Assembly (NCBI RefSeq): GCF_003289645.1
Contig: NZ_QLYX01000007.1
Span: 62,001-126,000 of the forward strand
DNA: 64,000 nucleotides
Reading direction: 5' to 3'
Origin: Actinomadura craniellae
Lineage (GTDB): Bacteria; Actinomycetota; Actinomycetes; Streptosporangiales; Streptosporangiaceae
The notes under the pieces are model-generated. The model was not told the origin of the DNA and did not search any database. It saw nothing but the letters and a program-made list of their open reading frames with translations. The translations under genes and the position numbers were made by a program. How positions within the stretch are numbered: the stretch's first letter is position 1; every line of letters starts with the position of its first letter. This document shows, piece after piece, positions 1-8,906 of this stretch.

Positions 1-579
1 GCCAGTGAGCAGCGGATGACCGGCCTCCGCCGCGAGCGCGGCCAGCGGGCCGTCCGGCTCGGCCACGACCACGAACCGTTCGGCGATCTCCTCCGGCGGC
101 AGGCCGAGCCCCTGGAACATCCGCACGAAGACGCGGCGCAGCGCGTCGGTGCCCGGGTCGTCGGCCGTCAGCACGATGACCGTGCGGAGCAGCCGCTCGT
201 GGTCGATGCCCAACCGGAACAGCGGGTCCGGGTCGGGGGCGTCCAGCACGGCCAGCGGGGCGCGCTCGGACCGGGCGACGACGTCGGCGGCCAGGGCGGG
301 CACGGCGGAGCCCAGCAGGACGACCTCCGTCAGCCCCCGCGCCCGAATCCGCGTGGTGAGCTCGGAGATCCGGGGGAGCAGCGCCCGGGCCGGACCCGGC
401 TGCCCGGGCCAGCACGCCCCCTCGGGGATCCCCTCCCACAGGGAGGGGTCCTCGGAGGCGAGCCGGACCGGCACCTGGTCGATCCACAGCCGTCCCAGCA
501 CCCGCTCCGCGGCCTCCCGCACCGGGTGCCGGGCAGTGATCGAGACCTCCGCAGCGGAGACCCGGGTGAAGGCGTTCAC
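1..579 (-). CDS. Degenerate glucose-6-phosphate isomerase-like protein 3 (3' end outside window)
   Basis: The visible 193 residues align along their length with the N-terminal part of the PGI encoded at 2417-4066: a 'DQVPVRLASEDPSLW' segment matches '[15 protein letters not shown]', and 'EEIAERFVVVAEPDGPL' matches the PGI '[10 protein letters not shown]' region. The two phosphate-binding motifs of the SIS fold are gone: PGI GMGGSSL is replaced by GSAVPAL (residues 90-96) and SSKSGGT by TADDPGT (138-144). I infer a non-catalytic paralog. The GTG start at 579 overlaps the stop of the upstream gene in a GTGA, so the two are translationally coupled. The gene continues off the left edge. In other actinobacteria zwf, opcA and pgl would be expected next, but they are not visible here. 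Confidence 0.72.
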   Translation of the reverse strand, partial: MNAFTRVSAAEVSITARHPVREAAERVLGRLWIDQVPVRLASEDPSLWEGIPEGACWPGQPGPARALLPRISELTTRIRARGLTEVVLLGSAVPALAADVVARSERAPLAVLDAPDPDPLFRLGIDHERLLRTVIVLTADDPGTDALRRVFVRMFQGLGLPPEEIAERFVVVAEPDGPLAALAAEAGHPLLTG

Positions 580-2249
580 CGCGGCTCCCGCACCAGGTCG
601 ATGAGCCGGGCGGCGCCCGCCACCGGATCGCGCAGGTGCAGCCAGAGCGCCGGCAGCCCGCGCCGGCGCAGCGACCGCAGGTCGGCCAGTGCCCGGGCGA
701 GTTGGAGCTTGCCGAGGGAGTAGGGCCGGCCGGGCACCGGATGGTCGGCGAGGACCCCGCCGGTGATCACCAGGAACGCGCCGGTGCCCGGCCCGTCCTT
801 GTGGAACGACCCGGTCGCGTGCAACAGCCCCGGCCCGGGCCCGTACGTCACCGGACGGCCCGCCCGCCGGGCCAGGCCCGGTGCCAGGTAGCGCCCGGAG
901 AAGTCGCCGGACAGGTACGTCACGATCGAGAGGTACCCGGTCGGCGGCACGCTGTGCAGCAGCGCGTCGATGGTTCCCGACAGGTCCCGCCGATGCCGGA
1001 GCACCGGCTCCAGCGCCGAGTGCGGGGCGGGCAGGCCGGCCAGGCCGTAGCTGCCGGGATCGGCGTAGACGTCGATGTCGCCGTCGCTGAAGGTGGGGAT
1101 CCCGGTGGGCAGCGGCCCGTTCTCGGCCGCCAGCAGCATGGCCGCCGTGTCGTCCTCGGCCTCCTGGGCCAGCGCCGCACCGGACTCGAACGGGTTGACC
1201 CCGAGCAGCCAGCCGGCCACCGTGGTGGCGTACTCCCAGACCAGGAACTGCGCGCCGGGCGAGGCCCACAGCGAGGTCTCCGAATCGCCCGGCATGGGCT
1301 GCCGAGGGTTGATCACGAGTGCGTGCACGTCCGGGCACTCCGCGCCCGCGGGATGCCCGGGCGGTTCCAGCGGCAGGATGCCCCGGCCGTGCCGGCCGGT
1401 GCCGGTGGCCAGCAGCTGGGAGATCCAGCCGGTGAGCTCGGCGGCGCCGGAGGCGTCGCGCAGCACCAGCTTGTCGCGGGCCGGCCCGGCCGGTGACTGC
1501 TGCGCGCAGCCGCCGAGCACCGCGCCGAGCAGCAGACCCGGGTTGTCCTCCTCCTTGGCCAGCGCGGGGGCCACCGCGGCGGCCTGGTCGAGCAGCGGGG
1601 CCACGTCCGCCCCGGTGAGCAGCGCGGGCACCAGCCCGTACGCCGACAGCGCGCCGAAGTGGCCGGGCAGGTCGGGGTCGGTCAGCCCCACCCGGTAGCC
1701 GCAGCGGCGGGCGAAGTCGTCCAGCGGGCTGCCGTGGTCGGTGATGACCAGGAACCGGCCGGCGATCTCGCGGTCGGACAGGCCGTGCTTGCGGAACGCC
1801 TCGACGAAGATGCGCCGGTAGGCGTCGCCCTCGATCGAGACACCGACCTTGCTGGACAAGACGATCACGGTGCGGTCGAGCCGGTCGAGCGCCAGGTTCA
1901 GGGCCGCCGAGTCGCCCCCGTCGAGGATGGTCAGCGGGTCGTGCTCGCCCGCCGCCGCGGCCACCGCCTGGGCCGCCAGGCTCTCGGCGCCCAGGCCGAT
2001 GAGCACGACGTGGTCGAGCCCGGAATAGCGCAGCTCGCCGACCACGCCGTCGAGCCGTTCGAGTAGTTCCCGCGAGGCGAACGGCAGGTCCAGCCAGCCC
2101 AGCCGGCCGTGGTCGACCGACCGCCGGCCCCACAGTCTGGGGTCCTTGGCGGACAGGGCTGCGGGCACACCGCAGGTGATGAGGTAATCGCGGGCCTGCA
2201 ACGCCGAGTCGAGCGCGTCACCCCGCGTCAGCACGTCGAATCCGGCCAC
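576..2249 (-). CDS. Glucose-6-phosphate isomerase-like paralog 2, probable pseudoenzyme
   Basis: This 557-residue protein is colinear with the 549-residue PGI upstream and ends in the same way ('GRPYSLGKLQLARALADLR' versus '[19 protein letters not shown]'). It keeps some core features: the WEYAT segment, and an HK pair in 'GSFHKDGPG' matching 'GQYHKGGPQ'. However GMGGSSL has become GLGAESL (residues 85-91), SSKSGGT has become SSKVGVS (132-138), the signature GRYSALS has become GHFGALS, and the [12 protein letters not shown] segment has lost QP and the lysine. These residues bind sugar phosphate in the family, so isomerase activity is doubtful. A role as regulator, scaffold or divergent sugar-phosphate sensor is inference. 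It lies 167 bp downstream of pgi, separated by a strong hairpin, and overlaps the next paralog by GTGA. Confidence 0.8.
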   Translation of the reverse strand: MAGFDVLTRGDALDSALQARDYLITCGVPAALSAKDPRLWGRRSVDHGRLGWLDLPFASRELLERLDGVVGELRYSGLDHVVLIGLGAESLAAQAVAAAAGEHDPLTILDGGDSAALNLALDRLDRTVIVLSSKVGVSIEGDAYRRIFVEAFRKHGLSDREIAGRFLVITDHGSPLDDFARRCGYRVGLTDPDLPGHFGALSAYGLVPALLTGADVAPLLDQAAAVAPALAKEEDNPGLLLGAVLGGCAQQSPAGPARDKLVLRDASGAAELTGWISQLLATGTGRHGRGILPLEPPGHPAGAECPDVHALVINPRQPMPGDSETSLWASPGAQFLVWEYATTVAGWLLGVNPFESGAALAQEAEDDTAAMLLAAENGPLPTGIPTFSDGDIDVYADPGSYGLAGLPAPHSALEPVLRHRRDLSGTIDALLHSVPPTGYLSIVTYLSGDFSGRYLAPGLARRAGRPVTYGPGPGLLHATGSFHKDGPGTGAFLVITGGVLADHPVPGRPYSLGKLQLARALADLRSLRRRGLPALWLHLRDPVAGAARLIDLVREPR

Positions 2250-2340
2250 CGGGTCCTCCTCCCCGGCATCGTTTCAGGAGGGGGCCGCATGCGCGACTCA
2301 CTTGCCGATCTTTCGGGATTTCCCGGCGGCTTTCCCGGGT

Positions 2341-2376
2341 GCCGTGGCCGTTCCGGCGGTCCGGAACGGCCACGGC
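2341..2376. terminator. Strong inverted repeat between pgi and its first paralog
   Basis: Perfect 16-bp stem (2341-2356 with 2361-2376) and 4-base loop. It lies in the 167-bp gap after the pgi stop and before the paralog start. There is no clear U-tract. It could terminate or attenuate transcription between pgi and the two PGI-like genes, or stabilise the upstream mRNA 3' end. Confidence 0.6.
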
Positions 2377-2416
2377 GGCGGAGCACTACCGAGGCGGGGA
2401 CCCTGTCACGACAGGG

Positions 2417-4066
2417 TCACGACAGGGCCGCCAGCAGTTCGGCGATCCCGGCGGCCCGGTCGCGCAGATGCAGCCGCACCGCCGGCCGGCCGCGCGAGCG
2501 CAGCGCCCGCAGGTCACCGAACGCCTGGGCGAGCTGAAGCTGCCCGAGCGAGTACGGCCGGCCCGCCACCGGGACGTCTTCGGCCACCGCGCCGGTGATC
2601 TGCAGGAACACCCCGTTCTGCGGGCCGCCCTTGTGGTACTGGCCGGTGGAGTGCAGGAACCGCGGCCCCCAGCCGAAGGTGACCGGGACGGGCGACTTGC
2701 GGATCCGGCCCGCCCGGACGGCCAGCAGCGGGCGCAGCCCCGCCACGTCCGCGTCGGCCGACCGGTCCAGGTAGGCCAGGAGCGCGAGGTACCCCCGGTC
2801 GGGCACCGCGGCGAGGACGGCCTCCAGCGCGCCGGTCAGATCACCGGCGCCCCCCAGCAGCTCAGCGGGCCCGTGCACCTCGACCGCGCCGACGGTCAGC
2901 ACCGGCTCGCCGGAGACGACCGTGGGCTCCGCGCCCTCCTCGGTGCCGCGCAGCAGCGCCGCGGTGTTGTCCTTGGACTCCTGGACGTTGGGCTGGTCGA
3001 ACGGGTTGATGCCGAGGACCCGGCCCGCCACCGCGGTGGCGTACTCCCAGAGCAGGAACTGCGCGCCCAGCGGCCCGGACACGCTCATCTCGGCCGCGTC
3101 GGGGCCGCCGGGGGAGGCGCCGAGCACCACCCGGCGCACATCGTCGGCGGGTTCGAAACCGGGGGCTTCCGGCCCCTCGACCACCACCGGCAGGATGCCC
3201 TTGCCCTCCTTGCCGGTGGACTCGGCGATGAGCTGCTCGGCCCAGTCGCCGAAGCCCACGATGCCCGAGCCGGCGTCGGCGATGACGAGCTTGTCGTGCC
3301 CGCCCAGCGCCGCCGCGCCGAGCGCCGCGCCCAGCGTCAGCCCCGGGTTGTCGTAGGGCTGGGCGAGCATGGGCGACAGCGCCGCGGCCTCGTCCAGCAG
3401 TGTCGCCACGTCGGCCCCGGCCAGCGCGGCGGGCACCAGCCCGAACGCGCTCAGCGCGCTGTACCGGCCGCCCACCTCCGGGTCGGCCAGGAACACCCGG
3501 TACCCGGCCTCGGTGGCGGCGGCCTCCAGCGGCGACCCGGGGTCGGTGACCACCACGATGCGGCCGGCCGGGTCGATCGCGGCGTCCCGGAAGGCCTGCT
3601 CGAAGATCCGCCGGTGGCTGTCGGTCTCGATGGTGCCGCCGCTCTTGCTCGACACCACCAGGACGGTCCGCTCCAGCCGGTCCGACACCACCGCCCGCAC
3701 CTGCTGCGGGTCGGTGGTGTCGAGGACCGTCAGCTCCACCCCGGCGGTCCGGGTGATCACCTCGGGGGCGAGCGACGAGCCGCCCATCCCCGCGAGCACC
3801 ACCCGGTCGAGGCCGGCGGCGCGCGTCTCGGCCACCAGCGCGGCCAGGTCGGGCAGCAGCGCCCGCGACGACTCGGGCAGGTCGAGCCAGCCGAGCCGTC
3901 TGGCCGCCTCCGCGGTGGCGTCCGGCCCCCACAGCTGGGCGTTCTTGGCCGTCAGCGCGGCCGGCACCCCGTCGCTGACCAGCCGGCCGGAGACCGCCTC
4001 GGCCTCGGCGACGACCTCGCCGCGCAGGGTCACCGAGACCCCGCCCGCGGTGACCACCGACGTCAC
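2417..4066 (-). CDS. pgi: Glucose-6-phosphate isomerase
   Basis: The protein interconverts glucose-6-phosphate and fructose-6-phosphate in the cytoplasm, linking glycolysis and the pentose phosphate pathway. The 549-residue length fits the actinobacterial PGI family. Phosphate-binding motifs GMGGSSL (residues 93-99) and [10 protein letters not shown] (139-148) are intact, followed by the GGRYSALS signature, the WEYATAVAG segment, [12 protein letters not shown] and the C-terminal [14 protein letters not shown] segment. The GTG start at 4066 forms a GTGA overlap with the tal stop; a much longer upstream reading frame exists but runs through tal in another frame and is not coding. The operon order is tkt-tal-pgi followed by two degenerate PGI copies. 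Confidence 0.93.
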   Translation of the reverse strand: MTSVVTAGGVSVTLRGEVVAEAEAVSGRLVSDGVPAALTAKNAQLWGPDATAEAARRLGWLDLPESSRALLPDLAALVAETRAAGLDRVVLAGMGGSSLAPEVITRTAGVELTVLDTTDPQQVRAVVSDRLERTVLVVSSKSGGTIETDSHRRIFEQAFRDAAIDPAGRIVVVTDPGSPLEAAATEAGYRVFLADPEVGGRYSALSAFGLVPAALAGADVATLLDEAAALSPMLAQPYDNPGLTLGAALGAAALGGHDKLVIADAGSGIVGFGDWAEQLIAESTGKEGKGILPVVVEGPEAPGFEPADDVRRVVLGASPGGPDAAEMSVSGPLGAQFLLWEYATAVAGRVLGINPFDQPNVQESKDNTAALLRGTEEGAEPTVVSGEPVLTVGAVEVHGPAELLGGAGDLTGALEAVLAAVPDRGYLALLAYLDRSADADVAGLRPLLAVRAGRIRKSPVPVTFGWGPRFLHSTGQYHKGGPQNGVFLQITGAVAEDVPVAGRPYSLGQLQLAQAFGDLRALRSRGRPAVRLHLRDRAAGIAELLAALS

Positions 4067-5178
4067 TGGGCGCCCCCCTTGTCCGCGAGCTCGCGGCCCA
4101 CCGTGGCCAGCAGCTCGCCCCAGGACGCCTCGAACTTCTCGACGCCCTCCTCCTCGAGCACGCGCACCACGTCGTCGTAGTCGACGCCGACCCGCTTGAG
4201 CGCGGCCATGTGGTTCCAGGCGTCCTCGTAGCGGCCGCGCACGGTGTCGCCGCGCACCTGGCCGTGGTCGGCCACGGCGTCCAGGGTGGCCTCGGGCATG
4301 GTGTTGACGATGCCCGGCGCGACCAGTTCGTCGACGTAGAGGGTGTCGGGCAGCGCGGGGTCCTTCACCCCGGTCGAGGCCCACAGCGGCCGCTGCGGAC
4401 GGGCGCCGGCGTCGGCCAGCGCCCGCCACCGGTCGGTGGCCGACTTCTCCTCGAACAGCGCGTACGCCAGCCGGGCGTTGGCGACCCCGGCCTTGCTCCG
4501 CAGGTCCGCGGCCTCCGGAGCATCGCTCTTGTCGAGCCGCTTGTCGATCTCGGTGTCGACGCGGCTGACGAAGAACGAGGCCACCGAGGAGATCTTCGAC
4601 AGGTCGTGCCCGTTGGCCCGGGCCCGCTCCAGGCCCTCGAAGTAGGCGTCGATGACCTGGCCGTAGCGCTGCAGCGAGAAGATCAGCGTCACGTTCACGC
4701 TGATGCCCTCGGACAGCGCCTGGCTGATCGCGGGCAGCCCCTCGACCGTTGCCGGGATCTTGATGTAGAGGTTCGGGCGGTCGACCATCCACCACAGCGC
4801 GCGGGCCTCGGCCACGGTCTTTTCGGTCTCGCGGGCCAGCCGCGGGTCGACCTCGATCGACACCCGCCCGTCCAGGCCGCCGGTGCGGTCGTGGACCGGG
4901 CGCAGCACGTCGCACGCCCAGCGGATGTCGTGGGTGGTGATGGCCCGGGCGGCCTCCTCGACGTCGACGCCGCGGATCGCCAGGTCCCGGACCTGGTCGT
5001 CGTAGGCGGAACCCTGGCCGAGCGCCTTGGCGAAGATCGTCGGGTTGGAGGTCACCCCCACGACGTGCTTGTCACGGACCAGTTCCGTCAGGTTGCCCGA
5101 CCGCAGCCGCTCCCGGCTGATGTCGTCGAGCCAGATCGATACGCCCTCATCCGAGAGCTTTTTCAGAATCGCGCTCAT
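4063..5178 (-). CDS. tal: Transaldolase
   Basis: This 371-residue enzyme transfers a dihydroxyacetone unit between sedoheptulose-7-phosphate and glyceraldehyde-3-phosphate in the non-oxidative pentose phosphate pathway. The N-terminal [12 protein letters not shown] motif (about residues 41-52) and the YIKIPAT motif with the Schiff-base lysine at about residue 140 are characteristic. Length matches the mycobacterial/streptomycete Tal subfamily. The ATG at 5178 is preceded by an AAGGAGAG ribosome binding site. It lies 67 bp downstream of tkt, with a strong hairpin between them, and overlaps pgi by four bases. Confidence 0.95.
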   Translation of the reverse strand: MSAILKKLSDEGVSIWLDDISRERLRSGNLTELVRDKHVVGVTSNPTIFAKALGQGSAYDDQVRDLAIRGVDVEEAARAITTHDIRWACDVLRPVHDRTGGLDGRVSIEVDPRLARETEKTVAEARALWWMVDRPNLYIKIPATVEGLPAISQALSEGISVNVTLIFSLQRYGQVIDAYFEGLERARANGHDLSKISSVASFFVSRVDTEIDKRLDKSDAPEAADLRSKAGVANARLAYALFEEKSATDRWRALADAGARPQRPLWASTGVKDPALPDTLYVDELVAPGIVNTMPEATLDAVADHGQVRGDTVRGRYEDAWNHMAALKRVGVDYDDVVRVLEEEGVEKFEASWGELLATVGRELADKGGAQ

Positions 5179-5207
5179 CGGTCTCTCCTTAGGGTCTGCG
5201 GTCCACC

Positions 5208-5239
5208 GGCCCGGCGCCGGGCGTTCCCGGCGCCGGGCC
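5208..5239. terminator. Strong inverted repeat between tkt and tal
   Basis: Perfect 14-bp GC stem (5208-5221 with 5226-5239) and 4-base loop. It begins 6 bp after the tkt stop on the minus strand and ends 29 bp before the tal start. It probably acts as a partial terminator or processing element setting tkt versus tal expression. Confidence 0.6.
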
Positions 5240-5245
5240 GAGAGG

Positions 5246-7363
5246 TCAGTTGCCGGTCGTCTCGCCGCGACCGGCCAGGCCCGCCTTGATCAGGCTGGCG
5301 TGGGCGGCGGCGACGACCCGGTCGGGGGTGAAGCCGAACTGCTGGAACAGGGTCCTGTAGTCGGCCGAGGCGCCGAAGTGCTCCAGGCTGACCGACTCGC
5401 CGTGGTCGCCGACGTACCGGCGCCAGCCCAGCGCGATCCCGGCCTCCACCGACACCCGGGCATGCACCCCGGGCGGCAGCACCTGCTGCTTGTACGCGTC
5501 GTCCTGCGCCTCGAACCACTCCACGCACGGCATGGACACGACCCGGGTGGCGGTGCCTTCGGCCTCCAGCGCCGCGCGGGCCTCCAGCGCGGTGGCGACC
5601 TCGCTGCCGGTGGCGATGATCACCACGGCGGGCTGCCCGTTGGCCGCGTCGGCCAGCACGTACCCGCCCCGCGCCACGCCCTCGGCCGAGCCCAGCGCGG
5701 ACCGGTCGAGCACCGGCAGCTTCTGCCGGGTGAGGCAGAGCCCGGCCGGGCGGTCGGTGTGCTCCAGGACCGTCCGCCACGCCACCACGGTCTCGCTCGC
5801 GTCGGCCGGCCGGACCACGTCGAGCCCGGGAATGGCGCGCAGCGCCCACAGGTGCTCGACCGGCTGGTGCGTCGGGCCGTCCTCGCCCAGGCCGATCGAG
5901 TCGTGCGTCCAGACGTAGGTCACCGGCAGCTTCATCAGGGCCGCCAGCCGGACGGCCGGCCGCATGTAGTCGCTGAACACCAGGAAGGTGCCGCCGTACG
6001 GGCGGGTGCCGCCGTGCAGCGCGATGCCGTTGCAGATCGCGCCCATCGCGTGCTCGCGCACCCCGAAGTGCAGGGTGCGGCCGTACCGGTGGCCGGGGAA
6101 GTCCTTGGTCTGGAACTCCTCGGGGATGAAGGACGGCTCGCCCTTCATGGTGGTGTTGTTGCTCTCGGCCAGGTCGGCCGAACCGCCCCACAGCTCCGGC
6201 AGCACCCCGGCCAGCGCGGTCAGCACCTCGCCGGACGCGGCCCGGGTCGCGATCTCCTTGCCCGCCGGGAACTCCGGCAGCGCCTTCGCCCAGCCGTTGG
6301 GCAGCCGGCGCGCGGAGATCCGGTCGAACTCGGCGGCCCGGGCGGGGTCGGTCTCGCGCCAGGCCAGGTAGTGCCGCTCCCACTCGGCGTGCAGCGCACG
6401 GCCCCGCTCGACCACCTCCCGCGAGTGCGCCAGGACGTCGGCCGGGACGTCGAAGGTGCGGGCCGGGTCCAGGCCCAGCACCTCCTTGGTGGCGGCGACC
6501 TCGTCGGCACCCAGCGCCGAGCCGTGGATCTTGCCGGTGTTCTTCTTGTTCGGGGCGGGCCAGCCGATGATGGTGCGCAGCGCGATGAACGAGGGCCGGG
6601 CGGTCTCGGCCCGGGCCGCCTCCAGCGCCGCGGCCAGCGCGGCCACGTTCTCCGCGTAGCCGCCGTCGGCCGTCCAGTCGACGTAGTGGACGTCCCAGCC
6701 GTAGGCCGCGTACCGGGCCAGCACGTCCTCGGAGAAGGCGATCGCGGTGTCGTCCTCGATCGAGATGTGGTTGTCGTCCCACAGCACCGTCAGGTTGCCC
6801 AGCCGCTGGTGGGCGGCGAGCGCGGAGGCCTCGTGGCTGATGCCCTCCTGGACGTCGCCGTCGGAGGCGAACACCCAGATGTCGTGGTCGAAGGGGCTGG
6901 TGCCGGGCTCGGCGTCGGGGTCGAACAGGCCGCGCTCGCGGCGGGCCGCCATCGCCATGCCGACCGCGTTGGCGATGCCCTGGCCGAGCGGCCCGGTGGT
7001 GGTCTCCACTCCCGAGGTGTGACCGTGCTCGGGGTGCCCGGGGGTGAGGCTGCCCCACTTGCGCAGCGCCTTGAGGTCGTCCAGCGTGAGCCCGTAGCCC
7101 GACAGGTACAGCTGGATGTAGAGGGTCAGGCTGGAGTGCCCGCACGACAGTACGAACCGGTCGCGGCCCGGCCAGTTGGGGTCGGTCGGATCATGCCGCA
7201 GGAAGCGCTGGAAGAGCAGGTAGGCGGCCGGCGCGAGGCTCATCGCGGTGCCCGGATGCCCCGAGCCCGCCTCCTCGACCGCGTCCATGGCAAGGGCGCG
7301 GACCGTGTCCACGGCCCGCCGGTCCAGGTCGGACCACTCGAACGTGCTGATGTCCCCAGTCAC
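5246..7363 (-). CDS. tkt: Transketolase
   Basis: This 705-residue thiamine-diphosphate enzyme moves two-carbon units between sugar phosphates in the pentose phosphate pathway. Visible family features include the N-terminal [13 protein letters not shown] segment with the substrate-contacting histidine (about residues 33-45), [30 protein letters not shown], the ThDP/Mg motif beginning [13 protein letters not shown], and the pyrimidine-domain [16 protein letters not shown] with the catalytic glutamate. The start is GTG at 7363. It is the first gene of the minus-strand tkt-tal-pgi operon and is divergent from ctaB across 512 bp. Confidence 0.96.
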   Translation of the reverse strand: MTGDISTFEWSDLDRRAVDTVRALAMDAVEEAGSGHPGTAMSLAPAAYLLFQRFLRHDPTDPNWPGRDRFVLSCGHSSLTLYIQLYLSGYGLTLDDLKALRKWGSLTPGHPEHGHTSGVETTTGPLGQGIANAVGMAMAARRERGLFDPDAEPGTSPFDHDIWVFASDGDVQEGISHEASALAAHQRLGNLTVLWDDNHISIEDDTAIAFSEDVLARYAAYGWDVHYVDWTADGGYAENVAALAAALEAARAETARPSFIALRTIIGWPAPNKKNTGKIHGSALGADEVAATKEVLGLDPARTFDVPADVLAHSREVVERGRALHAEWERHYLAWRETDPARAAEFDRISARRLPNGWAKALPEFPAGKEIATRAASGEVLTALAGVLPELWGGSADLAESNNTTMKGEPSFIPEEFQTKDFPGHRYGRTLHFGVREHAMGAICNGIALHGGTRPYGGTFLVFSDYMRPAVRLAALMKLPVTYVWTHDSIGLGEDGPTHQPVEHLWALRAIPGLDVVRPADASETVVAWRTVLEHTDRPAGLCLTRQKLPVLDRSALGSAEGVARGGYVLADAANGQPAVVIIATGSEVATALEARAALEAEGTATRVVSMPCVEWFEAQDDAYKQQVLPPGVHARVSVEAGIALGWRRYVGDHGESVSLEHFGASADYRTLFQQFGFTPDRVVAAAHASLIKAGLAGRGETTGN

Positions 7364-7875
7364 CGGAACGCCAGGCTCCTCTCGAACCGAAAGTTCATTC
7401 GCACGGCTCGAACGGCGATTCGAGCCGCGTCTCTGTCAGGCCGATGTGGCCAAGGCCGGTCCCTCGCGGTTCGAATGCATCACCCCAGGGTGATCGGGCC
7501 TTGTCCATGCCGAGCCTATCCAAGAAAGCGGGCCCACCGGCGTGCGGAGCGCCCGGCCGAAACGGCGCACGCCCGTCCGTGGCCGCGTAGCCGACCATTG
7601 CCCGAAGGCCGCGTCCGCTAACCCCCCGCGCGGGGGAACCTGTGGGGGAGCCCCGGCTCCCTCCGCGGCTCGCCCGGCGTCTTCGTGACCGCCCGCGACT
7701 CCCCGATGGCGACCCGATGCACGACCCTGCACAGGGGCGCATTACAGTGAGGACGCGGTTGACACCACCGGCCGCGGCAGGATCTCAGCAGCCAGGCGCG
7801 GGCCAGTGTGTCGATGGGGGCACCGACGGGGCCGCCCGAGGCCCCCCAATACACGTAGTTGGACTTGGACCGATC
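7364..7875. other. 512-bp divergent intergenic region between tkt and ctaB
   Basis: No convincing gene is seen. The tkt-proximal part contains several TCGAA-type elements (7381-7387, 7405-7426, about 7470) that could be regulatory. The ctaB-proximal part holds a -10-like TACAGT at 7743-7748 and a TTGACA at about 7760. Either could drive ctaB, whose 5' boundary is uncertain. The open frame at 7747-7875 is in frame with ctaB but looks unlike that family. Confidence 0.5.
7405..7426. promoter_or_regulatory. Palindrome upstream of tkt, possible operator
   Basis: GGCTCGAA and TTCGAGCC form a perfect 8-bp inverted repeat around a 6-bp spacer, 42 bp upstream of the tkt start. Related TTCGAA/TCGAAC half-sites lie at about 7380 and 7470. 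This looks like a dimeric regulator site. The regulator is unknown. Confidence 0.35.
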
Positions 7876-8853
7876 GTGACGGTGCTCAGTAACAGGCTCG
7901 ACGTCGAGCTCGCCCAGGAGGCGCCGCCGGCGCCCGCTCCGGCCACCGGCGACATCTCCGGACACCGGCCGTTCGGCGCGCTGCTGCGCGCGTATGTCGC
8001 GCTCACCAAGCCGCGCGTCATCGAACTGCTGTTGATCACCACGCTGCCGGTGATGTTCCTCGCCGCGGGCGGGTTGCCCCCGCTGGGCACCTCGCTGCTC
8101 ACGCTGCTGTTCGGCACGCTGTCGGCAGGTGCAGCGAACGCGATCAACTGTTACATCGACCGGGACATCGACGCCAAGATGCGGCGCACCCGGCGCCGCC
8201 CGCTGGCCCGTGCCCAGGTCACCCCGGTGGAGGCGCTGACCTTCGGGATCACGCTGGCGGTTCTGTCCACGGTCGGCTTCGCGCTGACGGTGAACCTCCT
8301 GTCGGCCGCGCTGTCGACGGGCGCGATCCTCTTCTACATCTTCGTCTACTCCCTGCTGCTCAAGCGCCGCACGTCGCAGAACGTGGTCTGGGGCGGGATC
8401 GCGGGCTGCATGCCCGTCCTGATCGGCTGGACGGCCGTCACCGGAGAGCTGGCGTGGACCCCGTTCGTCCTGTTCGGCGTGGTGTTCCTGTGGACGCCGC
8501 CGCACACCTGGACGCTGGCCATGCGCTACCGCGAGGACTACGCGGTGGCGAAGGTCCCGATGCTGCCGGTGGTCGCCACCGAGCGCCGGGTGGTCACCGA
8601 GAGCCTGGCCTACACCTGGGCCACCGTGCTCTGCTCGCTGCTGCTGTGGCCGGTGGCCGGGATGGGGCCGCTGTACGGGGCGGCCGCCCTGGTGCTGGGC
8701 GGGGTGCTCCTGGCCGAGGGGCACCGGTTGCTGCACCGGGCGCGCTCCGGGGTGAGTGGGCTCATGCTGCGCCCGATGCGCTTCTTCCACCTGTCGAACG
8801 TCTACCTGGCGCTGCTGTTCACCGCCGTGGCGGTCGACCCGCTGCTGCGCTGA
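7876..8853 (+). CDS. ctaB: Protoheme IX farnesyltransferase (heme O synthase)
   Basis: This membrane prenyltransferase adds a farnesyl group to heme b, giving heme O for aa3-type cytochrome oxidase. The 325 residues include the [17 protein letters not shown] segment and the prenyl-diphosphate-binding region '[24 protein letters not shown]', here read as the aspartate-rich motif DRDID plus conserved arginines, then a second loop '[18 protein letters not shown]'. About eight or nine hydrophobic helices are visible. The GTG at 7876 was chosen because family similarity begins shortly after it; in-frame starts further upstream (for example GTG 7747) cannot be excluded. Together with ctaA at 10135 it supplies the two steps to heme A. 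Confidence 0.92.
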   Translation: MTVLSNRLDVELAQEAPPAPAPATGDISGHRPFGALLRAYVALTKPRVIELLLITTLPVMFLAAGGLPPLGTSLLTLLFGTLSAGAANAINCYIDRDIDAKMRRTRRRPLARAQVTPVEALTFGITLAVLSTVGFALTVNLLSAALSTGAILFYIFVYSLLLKRRTSQNVVWGGIAGCMPVLIGWTAVTGELAWTPFVLFGVVFLWTPPHTWTLAMRYREDYAVAKVPMLPVVATERRVVTESLAYTWATVLCSLLLWPVAGMGPLYGAAALVLGGVLLAEGHRLLHRARSGVSGLMLRPMRFFHLSNVYLALLFTAVAVDPLLR

Positions 8854-8894
8854 AGCCCTGGGGCGAGGCGTAGGGCATCTCGTAGGGCATCGAC

Positions 8895-8906
8895 TACGCT
8901 CGCGAC
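8895..8906 (+). promoter_or_regulatory. Leaderless promoter -10 for the PrsW-like gene
   Basis: TACGCT at 8895-8900 lies exactly 6 nt before the ATG at 8907, and there is no ribosome binding site. This predicts transcription starting at or next to the start codon. No good -35 is visible. Confidence 0.45.

Noticed and set aside
2417-4915. 832-codon fusion-like frame joining tal region and PGI
   Set aside because: The upstream half lies in a different frame over tal and is non-coding; the GTG at 4066 in a GTGA overlap is a better start.
5027-7621. 864-codon open frame antisense to tkt
   Set aside because: Same reason: GC-rich third-position shadow, whereas transketolase motifs are unmistakable on the minus strand.
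7642-7875. Long N-terminal extension of ctaB
   Set aside because: Residues before 7876 do not resemble the family; probably leader sequence. Start remains uncertain.
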